From assembly GCA_023421075.1 (NCBI GenBank), contig JAEZUM010000053.1:58205-122204 (forward strand): a stretch of DNA of 64,000 nt, written 5' to 3'. Origin of the DNA: Bacillota bacterium (GTDB lineage Bacteria > Bacillota > Clostridia > Lachnospirales > Lachnospiraceae). Below, piece after piece: positions 45,401 through 53,629 of this stretch. Made by a program: the position numbers and the translations under genes. Below the pieces are notes generated by a model. It worked only from the letters and a program-made list of their open reading frames with translations. It did no database searches and was not told where the DNA came from. Position 1 is the stretch's first letter, and each line of letters begins with the position of its first letter.

Positions 45401-48376
45401 TTCCTTGAAGAATTGCCAGGTCCTTCGTGAGGTATCAAGTAATAGCTCCTTGTCCTCATCCTTCATTACTTCTTGGACCCGCTCCTTCGGCTGACTAAAA
45501 CGGTAGGACAGGTAAAAGGATAATCCCCACCAGATAGAGGTCACCAGATAGATCAGTCTTCCGAACATCGATAACTCTCTGGTCAGCAATAGGAATAGTA
45601 ACAAGGCAGCTGTAAAGAAGGAGCTCCACATAGTCAGAAAGTATCCCCTACGTGTATTAATGATAGAGGAATCAACTGATTCCGCCGTATTCCATCGAAG
45701 CAGATTCCGTCTGCTGATAAACAGTCGAAACAGTGTTCGAATCATGGCGTCCGTCGCGATATAAGCACGATATGGTGTTATGGCAAACTCGAACAAAGCT
45801 CGTAGAAGCAGAATACCAAGCTCCTTGCAAAAGTCCTTATATACCAGAGCCAGCTTCGGTCGATACAGCTTCTGCTTCAGAATACCAAATAGCAGCACCG
45901 CCAGATTAAACACATCACTGAAGAAAACCATCGGTACCCACAGAAAAGGTGCTCCGGGCAAACAAATCAAGCTAAGAAAGATCAAGAGAACCTTGCTTAA
46001 CGGAACCAGACTGCGCCTCAGATTATCAAATATCTTCCATTTCGCCAAGCCACATAAGTTTCTGCCTTTTACTATTCCGTTCCGAAATAACCAGGGAAAG
46101 AGCTGCCAGTCTCCTCGAATCCAGCGATGCTCTCTCTTAGCAAATGCGATTACGCTGTTCGGAAAGCTATCCATTACTTTGGCGCTACTGGAGAATGCCG
46201 TTCGTGCATAGCAGCTTTCCAGCAGATCGTGACTCAGGACCTTGTTCTCAGGTATTACATTATGCAATAGCTGATGAAAGGCTTGAACATCATAGATCCC
46301 CTTGCCGATATAAATTCCTTCTCCAAAGATATCCTGATAAATATCCGAAATTGCGGTGGAATAGTATACCAGACCGGACTGCCCTCCAAAGATTTCAGCA
46401 AAATGACTTCCACTGTGATCTACAATATGATTTCGGACTGAGGGCTGAATAATTACATACCCTTCCTTCACCTTATTTACCGCTGTATCAATCACCGGAT
46501 GATTCATGGGATGATCAATAAGTCCGACTAGCTTAGCTGCATTGTCTCGAATCAAATCCGTATCTGCATCCAAGGTTATCACATATCGGAAGGAAGTAAG
46601 AAGCTGTGTATCACATAGGATTGTGGAATAGCTTGTCTGCTCCTTGTTCACACCGCTCAACAGATAATTGAACTCCTCGAGCTTCCCTCTTTTACGTTCC
46701 CATCCCATATAGCACTTTTCCGATCCATTCCATTTACGAAAACGAATGAAAAGAGAAAACAAGGGATGCTCTGACGGATATAACTCATTGAGCTCATTCA
46801 TTCGACGGATAAGCTCCTCTTCAATCTCCTTATCCTCCGCCAGGAATTGATCCGCGGCATCCTTATAATCTACCAGAAGTGCAAAGTAAAGATTAGGTTG
46901 CCGGTTTGCCAGATAATGCTTCTGCAGTCGATCAAGATAAGCTGCTGCCTGTTCCTTCGTTGCTATGATAACCGGCATAACAACAAAGGTGCGGGCTTCC
47001 TCCGGAATTCCAGCAAGATAGTCCATGGAAGGAATCTTCTTAACAATTAAGTTTCTTGTAAAAATAAAATTAATAATCTCCAAAGCAATACCGCCAACCA
47101 ATGGCAGTGCAGCTAAGAGGATAAGAACCTCACTTACCGTTCCCCGAATGCCGTAATGCCTTATCACATTAAGCAATAAAACAAAAAGACAAAATACAAG
47201 TAACATGAGAGAAGAAAAGTAACTTACTCCTTTTCTGCTCTTGCGATCAAGATTAGCCGGCTCTGGTTTATTCCTTATCTTAGCCTTTAGGATCCGATAT
47301 CCGTTACCGAGCAGATATGCCCCAACATGATGGGAGCAATTTAACTTATCCCTGCCTTCCATAGCAAGAGAAAGACAGGTATCAGCAATTACCTCTTCCT
47401 TTATCTTATACGCAGAAGAAAGCTTCACGATTACCTGGCGATACATCCCTTTACTTTCTGCATCAAGTCTTTTGTATACTCCTTCGGGATCTTTGGAAAG
47501 AATCGATTCCAAATAGGAATAATGTTCAAAGAACGAAACCGTGTCAAGCTCATTGATCTCCCTGAGACTGACGATCAGAGCTCTGATTTCCGCTTCCAGA
47601 CGTGCCTCAATTTTACCTTCACTAATGAAAACATTGTTTGGTTTCATTCTTTTCTCAGTGCCGGAAAAGTGGTAATCCAGATAGCTCTGGATTACGGAAT
47701 CATCAACGGACATATTCTTAAGAAGGTAAATCACATGGGAATGAAAGGAGTAATTCTGTCTACACTCATCCTCTACATCAACCAACAGACCTCTTGGATC
47801 AATCGATCCTTGCCCACTGCTTTGCAATCTGCGCACCAACTTGTCCGCTTTGGATTTCACCCTGATAATCCGAATAATCTCCTGTGATAGTCCGATAATA
47901 CCTTCCAGCAGACAGAAGCCAAAGAGCTCCGGTAATACCCATAATTCCTTTTCTGTCAGAGGGATTTCCTTTTGATAAGCAGTCAGCATTGCCTGAATAT
48001 TTTCATCAATAAGGTGTCCGTTACAGAGCTCTACCATATTCTTAGCTACAATATAGATTCTCGGAAAGCCCTTGTTCTCACCACTTCTAAGAATCGGAAG
48101 AAGCTCATAGCTAGTGCCGGAGGCCCTGAATTTCTTAATTTCACGATATAGCATCTGATAATTATCAAATAACCATCTGGCTGCCGGAATTAATGTTATA
48201 ATATCCGTGGATAGCTCCGAGATGTTATCCCGTATCTGATTCAGTCTTTTATACGCAATCTGGTTGTTCTTATCCAGAATCGAATTATATCTTGTCAGTT
48301 TCACATCTTTATGGACGGAAGCGAGCTCTCTCATTCGCTGCTCCCAGTCTCTTGCTCCCAAATCATTCAAAGTCAT
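42455..48376 (-). CDS. Cyclic beta-1,2-glucan synthase-like protein (GT84 plus glucoamylase-like domain plus GH94 N-terminal region)
   Basis: This 1973-residue membrane protein holds four parts. An N-terminal region (1-380) is followed by membrane helices (about 390-440). A GT84-like glycosyltransferase (about 465-800) has FVVMPVI, the DADTD metal site near 603, and EHRWIRGDW near 750. After more helices (about 800-960) comes a glucoamylase-like GH189/GH144-type domain (about 985-1460, with SWSGTMFEYLMP and MAHHQGMN). The end is a GH94-type beta-sandwich and following region. In Brucella and Rhizobium all of this plus a complete GH94 barrel is one protein of about 2800 residues. Here it stops before the barrel, which is the next gene. 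The start at 48376 is eight bases from AAAGGG. Cyclic glucan synthesis is inferred from domains only. Confidence 0.85.
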   Translation of the reverse strand: MTLNDLGARDWEQRMRELASVHKDVKLTRYNSILDKNNQIAYKRLNQIRDNISELSTDIITLIPAARWLFDNYQMLYREIKKFRASGTSYELLPILRSGENKGFPRIYIVAKNMVELCNGHLIDENIQAMLTAYQKEIPLTEKELWVLPELFGFCLLEGIIGLSQEIIRIIRVKSKADKLVRRLQSSGQGSIDPRGLLVDVEDECRQNYSFHSHVIYLLKNMSVDDSVIQSYLDYHFSGTEKRMKPNNVFISEGKIEARLEAEIRALIVSLREINELDTVSFFEHYSYLESILSKDPEGVYKRLDAESKGMYRQVIVKLSSAYKIKEEVIADTCLSLAMEGRDKLNCSHHVGAYLLGNGYRILKAKIRNKPEPANLDRKSRKGVSYFSSLMLLVFCLFVLLLNVIRHYGIRGTVSEVLILLAALPLVGGIALEIINFIFTRNLIVKKIPSMDYLAGIPEEARTFVVMPVIIATKEQAAAYLDRLQKHYLANRQPNLYFALLVDYKDAADQFLAEDKEIEEELIRRMNELNELYPSEHPLFSLFIRFRKWNGSEKCYMGWERKRGKLEEFNYLLSGVNKEQTSYSTILCDTQLLTSFRYVITLDADTDLIRDNAAKLVGLIDHPMNHPVIDTAVNKVKEGYVIIQPSVRNHIVDHSGSHFAEIFGGQSGLVYYSTAISDIYQDIFGEGIYIGKGIYDVQAFHQLLHNVIPENKVLSHDLLESCYARTAFSSSAKVMDSFPNSVIAFAKREHRWIRGDWQLFPWLFRNGIVKGRNLCGLAKWKIFDNLRRSLVPLSKVLLIFLSLICLPGAPFLWVPMVFFSDVFNLAVLLFGILKQKLYRPKLALVYKDFCKELGILLLRALFEFAITPYRAYIATDAMIRTLFRLFISRRNLLRWNTAESVDSSIINTRRGYFLTMWSSFFTAALLLFLLLTRELSMFGRLIYLVTSIWWGLSFYLSYRFSQPKERVQEVMKDEDKELLLDTSRRTWQFFKELSTKENNWFCPDNYQVAKVEKVSDKTSPTNIGLQFLSILTARDLGFETLGATLTLTENLLSSVLKLTKWKGHLYNWYQVKTLEVLSPAYISTVDSGNFFGHLIALKQGLLEQVERPVLSEALLRELRKTLALSGYEASLKAHYDRIGEFIEDVTDIWDSLQETDPKKQERSRWMRELADQIEGIVEEAGHLKLKGESFSGQPTLKQLVQRDNKRAVAIQERINRICKQIDCLIANADFRFLFNEKRMLFHIGYHVSSQTLDGGCYDLMASESALTSFLAIASGTAPQKHWHKLGRPLTMVKGIPCFVSWSGTMFEYLMPNLVLKEYEDSVYAQTSMAAVLQQQKYAKEMNIPWGISESQYYRFDLNANYQYKAFGVPKLRLQPVRRNSLVITPYATMLALEYAKEEGFANLRRLMELGMYGEYGFYEAIDYNSPDAQEMTPYCIVRSFMAHHQGMNLVAINNYLNNGIMRERFHKEAMVKATESLLEEKRQSHLISIAKRGYTIKISKVYFREEKYSNRYINSIAPRVPVTNYLSNNKYSLLLTSDGDGFSSYKDMMLYRWRADRYANSGNYIYIKDMGNGKLWSTTYHPTKAEPDRYQVIFSPHQAEIKRRDGDVSTRTVVSLDSNDDIEIRRVTLTNHSNQTKVFELTSYLEVVGDTHLAEISHPAFNKLFIESEFLEEQEIFLSRRRSGKKTNYPYILHLVRSEVKPIRHVEHENDRLRFLGRNNTPENPSSVVDSIPFKNQAGFCNDPIMSLRVTVSVKEGETVNISFITGVCDSKEEAIRIGQELGKTYHIDDIFEKFKLQKEIELKYLEITRAQINAFQDLISPIFYPTRHYRGSYENIRRNHKNQSFLWRFGVSGDNPIILLNVNSIDEAGIIRDVLKAYEYLKMNRVVVDLIILSQAQHGYVQELDDLVNDLTSSLRLYNSDNSRPSLFLLHSYQMIPAEIDLLMTVARVVISGKTGIYFRNLKDNLNELIEE

Positions 48377-48502
48377 TGTCATGTCCCTTTCCTGATAGCA
48401 TATCTACTTCGTAGACTCACTGCTTTTATCATTTTTATATCAGAAAGCAGTGCAATATTATATTATGCCATTTTTGTATATCTTATTAGTCAGAAAAGGA
48501 AT

Positions 48503-48534
48503 AAAAAAACTTCTGCTAAAAAACAGAAGTTTTT
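48503..48534 (-). terminator. Rho-independent terminator of the nitroreductase gene
   Basis: A 10-bp AT-rich stem (48506-48515 with 48524-48533) is followed by a T run on the minus strand, 30 bases after the nitroreductase stop. It separates that gene from the carbohydrate locus, so the synthase gene should have its own promoter in 48377-48502. Confidence 0.72.
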
Positions 48535-48562
48535 AATCTTATTTTATTTCGTTTGTGATTTC

Positions 48563-49345
48563 TCATTCCTCAACCTTTCCGACAGATGCTAAATATACAA
48601 CAAATTCATCATCTTCTTCATAGGAGGGCTTTGCTTCAAGGTCAAGTAATGCATCCATCAGCTTCTGATCATAGGCTCCGATTGCACAGGTACCACATCC
48701 GATTGCTTCACTTGCCAGATATAGATTCTGACAAGCATGTCCGGCATCCAGCAGGATGTATTTATGAGCATCAAAGGTGTAGCGCCATTCACAACGATAA
48801 GGAACCGCCGTCCATATAAAATCCACAGCAGCATTCCCTAGAAAAGCCTGTCCCCAGGTTGCTTCCGTGATACGATCCGATTGATGATCAAACTCCTTGA
48901 CAAGCTCCAGCTTATGGTCCGTAGCCAGATAATGATACAGTCCCTTTGTCAAGCCATCAACCTGATTTACCAGAACATAAGTCTCAAAGGGATGGCGTGC
49001 CCCTGCGGAGGGTACCGTTCTTAGTGTTGCTTTATGATTGCCCAGAACCTCCTTTACCCCCTGCGTTGACCATAGTAAAAATGATAACTCCTCCAGTGTG
49101 ATGGGCTCTCTCTTGTATTTTCTTTTACTGGTTCTTGCATTCATCAGATTCAGAAAATTATTATTCTTAACGACATCATCAAAGCTTTTTGTCAATGGTA
49201 TGATCTTCTTGCCATAAGAAGCTTTGCATAAGGGAGGTTGTGCTAACCCTTGTTGTTGAGCACTCATCCCGTCATCCTCTAAATCCTCATAAGCCTTGAT
49301 CAGCTGACGCAGTTCCATTAATCTCAATTTCATATTGTCATCCAT
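48563..49345 (-). CDS. SagB-type flavin oxidoreductase (nitroreductase fold)
   Basis: The 260 residues resemble stand-alone SagB/ThcOx family dehydrogenases, FMN enzymes of the nitroreductase fold. Visible are the FMN-binding RTSKRKYKREPITLEELSFL, the PSAGARHPFETYVLV segment, and the late LDAGHACQNLYLASEAIGCG. Members inside peptide-toxin operons oxidise azolines, but no SagC or SagD cyclodehydratase lies here, so this is probably a general redox enzyme of unknown substrate. AAGGAG precedes the ATG. It is bounded by its own terminator. Confidence 0.83.
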   Translation of the reverse strand: MDDNMKLRLMELRQLIKAYEDLEDDGMSAQQQGLAQPPLCKASYGKKIIPLTKSFDDVVKNNNFLNLMNARTSKRKYKREPITLEELSFLLWSTQGVKEVLGNHKATLRTVPSAGARHPFETYVLVNQVDGLTKGLYHYLATDHKLELVKEFDHQSDRITEATWGQAFLGNAAVDFIWTAVPYRCEWRYTFDAHKYILLDAGHACQNLYLASEAIGCGTCAIGAYDQKLMDALLDLEAKPSYEEDDEFVVYLASVGKVEE

Positions 49346-49511
49346 AATATAATCTCCTTCACTTTTCGCTTGTTGCTATTATATACCAGTAATCTTGATA
49401 GAACAATGGAAAAAGGAAATGTATCAAATATCTCCATAAAATCTGCATATAAGTGAGCTATAGTATACATGTCAGCAACAATAAATAATTTAAACTTTGG
49501 AGGTAATTATA

Positions 49512-49700
49512 ATGAAAAAATTATTGGCTATTGCTATTGTAGGTATTACATTATTATCATCATCTAGTACAGCATTTGCAGCAAACCATGTCTCACAGAT
49601 GGCCGTAAACAAAGGCGGGCAATCTGTTGCCCAGTGTGCAAGGATGATGGACAAAGGCGTATCCGAGTGTGTTAATACTCCCGGCTGTGAAATGCAATAA
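49512..49700 (+). CDS. Small secreted Cys-containing peptide, unknown function
   Basis: The 62-residue product has a clear signal peptide (MKKLLAIAIVGITLLSSSS, cleaved after AFA) and a mature part of about 39 residues. The mature part has three Cys (AQCAR, SECVN, PGCEMQ) and an amphipathic central stretch. GGAGG lies eight bases from the ATG at 49512. A clear stem-loop follows at 49759-49800, so the unit is complete. I do not recognise a family. It could be an antimicrobial, signalling or metal-binding peptide; no modification or export gene is adjacent other than the SagB-type enzyme on the opposite strand. Confidence 0.72.
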   Translation: MKKLLAIAIVGITLLSSSSTAFAANHVSQMAVNKGGQSVAQCARMMDKGVSECVNTPGCEMQ

Positions 49701-49758
49701 TCTTGCAGCGTGAAATTAATTCTCGAAGGTTACTCATGTAATTTAAAACAAAAACATT

Positions 49759-49800
49759 TAAGCACCTTCCAGGTTTTAATCATTACCCGGAAGGTGCTTA
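49759..49800 (+). terminator. Terminator after the small secreted peptide gene
   Basis: A perfect 12-bp stem (49759-49770 with 49789-49800), followed by a weak T run on the plus strand, lies 58 bases after the stop codon. Confidence 0.62.
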
Positions 49801-50222
49801 TTGCAAAGATATTCCCAATTATTAATAATTAGCTTGCTTATTATCTTCATAAGTTGTATGATTAGACATGTCTTAGGGAGTCTATACCATCTTCAGCTGT
49901 TCCTTAACCCAGAAGTAAATCAATAATTGATTTATTGTTATGGAGATTGGAACGTCGTTGAAGTATCATATCGGAAGTCGTAGTACTCAGCTGCTACATG
50001 CTTTCTTATCCTATCTATCTGATAACCATTTTCCTACCAATTATCAATTTTGACTCACTCCACTTTATGTATTTGAGTATGTTTGATATTATCTCCGGAT
50101 TATTATGATTCGGGTTAATATAAACCTACGGGTACATTGGCAACTACACACGACCATAATCCTTATGACATTGCATTATTTTAGCAATCGATAATACCAA
50201 AGTATTTAGGAGTGATTTAACA
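49801..50222. other. Long intergenic stretch with no recognisable gene
   Basis: About 420 AT-rich bases between the peptide terminator and the STAS-like gene hold no frame with a ribosome-binding site and no hairpin of note. The promoter of the downstream gene should be here. It may be decayed coding sequence, but I could not match it to anything. Confidence 0.4.
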
Positions 50223-50603
50223 GTGTATCGCGTTAACTTAGATGTTATTAACAAAATAATTTGTATTGAAGTATCCGGATCTATGTCGTTGAAAGAAATT
50301 AATAACTTAGTCGTCGATATCGATGATTTAGTTACTAAATTTCATCAGGGACAGTACTCAATGTTAATCAAGGCACAGCGACTAGATCCCATTTCTCAAG
50401 AAAATATTCCAGCATTTCAGCAGGTAATGGAGATTGCTTTGAAATGGGCTAATGAGGTTGTAATTGTGTATGGTAATCGAACCGTTACACGAATGCAATT
50501 ATCAAGAATGGAGACTGACGCCAGAACAAAAACAAATTCAAATACTCCAATAGTTATATTTCACGTAATGAATGAGGCAATAAATTATTTAAATAGGATT
50601 TAG
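50223..50603 (+). CDS. Small cytoplasmic protein, possibly STAS/SpoIIAA-like
   Basis: The 126 residues start at a GTG, ten bases from AGGAG. The pattern of a short strand pair (YRVNLDVINKIICIEVSG), a helix (SLKEINNLVVDIDDLVTKF), a strand (SMLIKAQ) and a long helix (IPAFQQVMEIALKWA), then EVVIVYGN, fits a STAS or SpoIIAA-like fold. No conserved phosphoserine is obvious. The identification is weak. It is a single gene facing the diguanylate cyclase gene tail to tail. Confidence 0.5.
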   Translation: MYRVNLDVINKIICIEVSGSMSLKEINNLVVDIDDLVTKFHQGQYSMLIKAQRLDPISQENIPAFQQVMEIALKWANEVVIVYGNRTVTRMQLSRMETDARTKTNSNTPIVIFHVMNEAINYLNRI

Positions 50604-50783
50604 GAAGAATACATATTCCTTAAGGTGTCTATTTTTCGTGTGTAGTTAAGATGTAAAAACTCCTCCGATGGCTGTACATTTATAATAACCGAAGGATTTG
50701 AAATTCTTTGGTTTAGCTTATTTATCGATCATAATTGTGTGGATGGCAATATTTACTGATTATTACTATTATTGTACGAATCG

Positions 50784-50823
50784 AAAAACCTCCTAAGAGG
50801 GATGCTTCACTTCTCAGAAGGTT
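50784..50823 (-). terminator. Rho-independent terminator of the diguanylate cyclase gene
   Basis: Twelve paired positions (50787-50798 with 50812-50823, two of them wobbles in minus-strand RNA) are followed by five T residues on the minus strand, just after the stop at 50832. Confidence 0.75.
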
Positions 50824-50831
50824 TCATTTTA

Positions 50832-51932
50832 TTAGTCATGTAACAATGATTTACGTCTTTTATGTTCATACATTTTGGCATCCGCCGTTGCTAAGACAGC
50901 ATCAAAATCCATTTTGCTGTTTGATAGAAACTCACAGATACCGTAACTGAATTTCAGAGTAATCTCCTCCAGCTTAAGGGAATCCATCTTCTGTGCGATT
51001 GCCACCATTCTCTTATTTGCCTCAGCAAGATCACATTCCTTAAGCATCAGTACAAATTCATCTCCGGCAAACCGTGAAACAAAATCGGTAGCTCTCACAG
51101 ACTTGCTCAGAATATCAGAAAAATGCTTTAATGCAGTATCGCCAAAGCAATGTCCAAAGCTATCATTTAACATTTTAAAATTATCCATGTCGATCATTAC
51201 CAGGCTGATTTTTCGATTACTATTCTTAGCGATTTCTTTATCGAATACCTTCTTTAAGGTTCTTCGATTCATCATACCGGTAAGCTCGTCGAAATTGGCA
51301 AGGTATTTCAATCTGTTTTGCGCAAGAGCATTTTTTATCGCCAATTCTAATTCACACTTGATTTGGTCTGTGATTTCCAGGTCGTTATCAGAAAACATAT
51401 GATTTACTTTATCGGAGTCGATATTGATAAGACCAATTAATTCATTATCAATATATATCGGTGCAGAGATACTGCAAAAGATATCCAGCGCCTTGATCTT
51501 TTTCAGCCCTTCAATCGTTTTCCTATTCGTATTAAGCCTGTCGTATTCCCTCGGGTTTTTAATGATGGCTGTTTCTTTAAATTCATTCATTTTATAAAGG
51601 TAAGCCTCTTCTTTTTTGATTACAAAATCCATTAATTCTTTGCGAAAGCCCTTCACAACCCGATAATGAAAATTACCGTCTTCCTCAAGAATAAGGACGC
51701 TACCCTTGGTAGCATTCGGAATCAGCTCAACGATCGCCTCCAACGCAATGGAATATATCTCATTTTCATGATCCGCTTTTGAGATCTTAACGCTGGTATC
51801 ATGGAGCTTCTTTCTGATCTTGTCCTGGATATACAGAAGCTTCTTTTGCTTCCCAATCAAAAGAAACTCACTGACAGAGACCGCTGTAGCCATTATTAAT
51901 AAAATTTGATAGATTGATTTGTTATTACGCAC
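50832..51932 (-). CDS. GAF-GGDEF diguanylate cyclase
   Basis: The 366 residues start at a GTG with GGGG seven bases upstream. A short hydrophobic N-terminus, a GAF-like sensor domain (about 45-200) and a GGDEF domain follow. The catalytic motif reads AGDEF in RFAGDEFVLML, a variant often still active. The product-inhibition site RATD lies five residues before it, the proper I-site spacing, so the enzyme probably makes cyclic di-GMP and is feedback-inhibited. The GAF ligand is unknown. No EAL or HD-GYP phosphodiesterase is in the window. Confidence 0.88.
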   Translation of the reverse strand: MRNNKSIYQILLIMATAVSVSEFLLIGKQKKLLYIQDKIRKKLHDTSVKISKADHENEIYSIALEAIVELIPNATKGSVLILEEDGNFHYRVVKGFRKELMDFVIKKEEAYLYKMNEFKETAIIKNPREYDRLNTNRKTIEGLKKIKALDIFCSISAPIYIDNELIGLINIDSDKVNHMFSDNDLEITDQIKCELELAIKNALAQNRLKYLANFDELTGMMNRRTLKKVFDKEIAKNSNRKISLVMIDMDNFKMLNDSFGHCFGDTALKHFSDILSKSVRATDFVSRFAGDEFVLMLKECDLAEANKRMVAIAQKMDSLKLEEITLKFSYGICEFLSNSKMDFDAVLATADAKMYEHKRRKSLLHD

Positions 51933-52084
51933 GATTGTTCCCCATTCATTTTATCATGTGCTGTTAATTAAGTGATTGCTACCCATAGTAACATCGATAT
52001 AAACCTTTATTATCAGATGTTTTCTTGTTATTATATCACATGAAATCAATATTGACATCAATCTATCTAAAATTTTCGAAAGAT

Positions 52085-52960
52085 TTAATAAGCAAGGATC
52101 TCGTACCCGCTATCCGTTATTACAACCGTTACTTCCCATTGTGCTGAGTCTTTTCCATCCTTTGTACGAATCGTCCATCCGTTCTTTCTGTCCATGATTA
52201 CTCCTGCTCTGCCCGCATTTATCATTGGCTCTATCGTAAATACCATTCCCGGAACCAATAACATTTCTGTTCCTTTTTTGGATACGTGACTCACATAAGG
52301 CTCCTCATGAATTTCATTACCAACTCCATGTCCGCCGATTTCCTCAACTACCGAATATCCATTCCTACGGGCAAAGTCATTAATTGCCTCTCCTATGTCA
52401 CCAAGAAAGCCCCATGGTCTTGCATATTCCAGTGCGTTATCGATGGATTTCTTGGTAACATCGACTAATCTTTGCCTTTCGTCACTTACATTCCCAAGAC
52501 AAAACATTCTCGACGAGTCCGAATAATACCCGCCAAAGATAGTGGTCACATCGACATTGAGAATGTCACCCTCTTTCAGAATCACATCATCCGAGGGAAT
52601 ACCATGACATACCTCATGATTGATCGAAGTACATACACTTTTCGGAAAACCGTTATAACCAAGCGTTGCCGGAATCCCCCCAAGCTCTCTGGTTTTATGA
52701 TCTACCAACCGATCAATTTCACCGGTACTCATACCGACCTGTATGTGTTCTGTTATAAAATCCAGTATTTCAATGTTAACCTTACCACTTTCTCTTATGC
52801 CATGGATTTGCCTGGACGACTTAATGATCTTCCTGCTTGGTACGATACAACCCTGCATTTTATACTGCCTAATTCGTTCCTCCATATCATGATGACACAG
52901 TTTGTATTTCTTGCCGCTTCCGCACCAACACAGATCATTTCTTTCTATTTGTTTTTCCAT
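52085..52960 (-). CDS. map: Methionine aminopeptidase type I with N-terminal SEC-C motif
   Basis: This metalloenzyme removes initiator methionine. After an N-terminal zinc-binding SEC-C motif (NDLCWCGSGKKYKLCH) the catalytic domain shows the family metal ligands: DVTTIFGGYYSDSS (two Asp), GGHGVG (His), FTIEPM (Glu) and the final QWEVTV (Glu). The start at 52960 has GGAG six bases upstream. The SEC-C extension is a known variant, thought to link the enzyme to the ribosome. It lies away from the ribosomal-protein locus where map usually is, so this may be a second copy. It follows a small AraC regulator by 21 bases and may be its co-transcribed partner. Confidence 0.92.
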   Translation of the reverse strand: MEKQIERNDLCWCGSGKKYKLCHHDMEERIRQYKMQGCIVPSRKIIKSSRQIHGIRESGKVNIEILDFITEHIQVGMSTGEIDRLVDHKTRELGGIPATLGYNGFPKSVCTSINHEVCHGIPSDDVILKEGDILNVDVTTIFGGYYSDSSRMFCLGNVSDERQRLVDVTKKSIDNALEYARPWGFLGDIGEAINDFARRNGYSVVEEIGGHGVGNEIHEEPYVSHVSKKGTEMLLVPGMVFTIEPMINAGRAGVIMDRKNGWTIRTKDGKDSAQWEVTVVITDSGYEILAY

Positions 52961-52981
52961 TGAAAGCTCCATTCACTTTTA

Positions 52982-53350
52982 TTAAGAAGTTGCTATATTA
53001 ATCAATGATTTATCATAAAACCGTAACTGCGGGCGATCTTTACGATATTGGCTTGGCGAATAACCATATTGCTTATGAAACGCTCTTGAAAATGCTTCGT
53101 TTGATGAAAAACCATACTGGATGGCAATATCGATGATCCTATGGTTGGTCTCTCTTAAATCGTGTGCTGCATTCGTGAGCTTCCGAATCAGAACATATTC
53201 CTTAAAGGAAATTCCAACAACCTCATGAAATTTGGCTGAACAATAGAAGGAGGAGTATCCGACATGATCGGACATCTTATCCAGCGTCGGGTTATCCTGT
53301 AGATTTGTTTCCACCCAGTCTATCATATTTTCAATCGTTTTCACTGACAA
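52982..53350 (-). CDS. Stand-alone AraC-family DNA-binding protein
   Basis: The 122 residues consist only of the two helix-turn-helix units of AraC proteins (LDKMSDHVGYSSFYCSAKFHE and IDIAIQYGFSSNEAFSRAF), a size like MarA or SoxS with no ligand domain. It starts at a TTG seven bases from AAGGAGTG. It precedes the methionine aminopeptidase gene by 21 bases on the same strand. Its targets cannot be told from the sequence. Confidence 0.85.
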   Translation of the reverse strand: MSVKTIENMIDWVETNLQDNPTLDKMSDHVGYSSFYCSAKFHEVVGISFKEYVLIRKLTNAAHDLRETNHRIIDIAIQYGFSSNEAFSRAFHKQYGYSPSQYRKDRPQLRFYDKSLINIATS

Positions 53351-53470
53351 TTCTATTCACTCCTTGTAAGGTAATCGTAGCATATTCCTTTAATATATAC
53401 TTGATAGAAGTTGTGAAATATCACACCTCCATATTCTCTATCATCATTTTATATTATTATACATTGATTT

Positions 53471-53525
53471 AAAATAAAATCCCACCATTAATCCTCATAA
53501 ACGCTTTAAATGATTAATGGTGGGA
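53471..53525 (-). terminator. yebC: Rho-independent terminator of yebC
   Basis: A perfect 13-bp stem (53480-53492 with 53513-53525) is followed by a T-rich run (ATTTTATTTT) on the minus strand, about 100 bases past the yebC stop. Confidence 0.75.
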
Positions 53526-53629
53526 AATGATTATGTGATTTATATAGTACTAATACTTGTCCAGTATATCTTCGTAAGATGATTATTTATAGCACCATCA
53601 ACGAAGAACACTGCTTTTAATAAGGGATA

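Noticed and set aside
48563..49700. SagB-type enzyme plus small peptide as a thiazole/oxazole-modified peptide operon
   Set aside because: The genes are on opposite strands, there is no SagC/SagD cyclodehydratase or transporter, and the peptide has a normal signal peptide rather than a leader. Kept only as a lower-interest observation.
49801..50222. Degraded transposase or phage remnant
   Set aside because: No frame, terminal repeat or recognisable motif could be identified.
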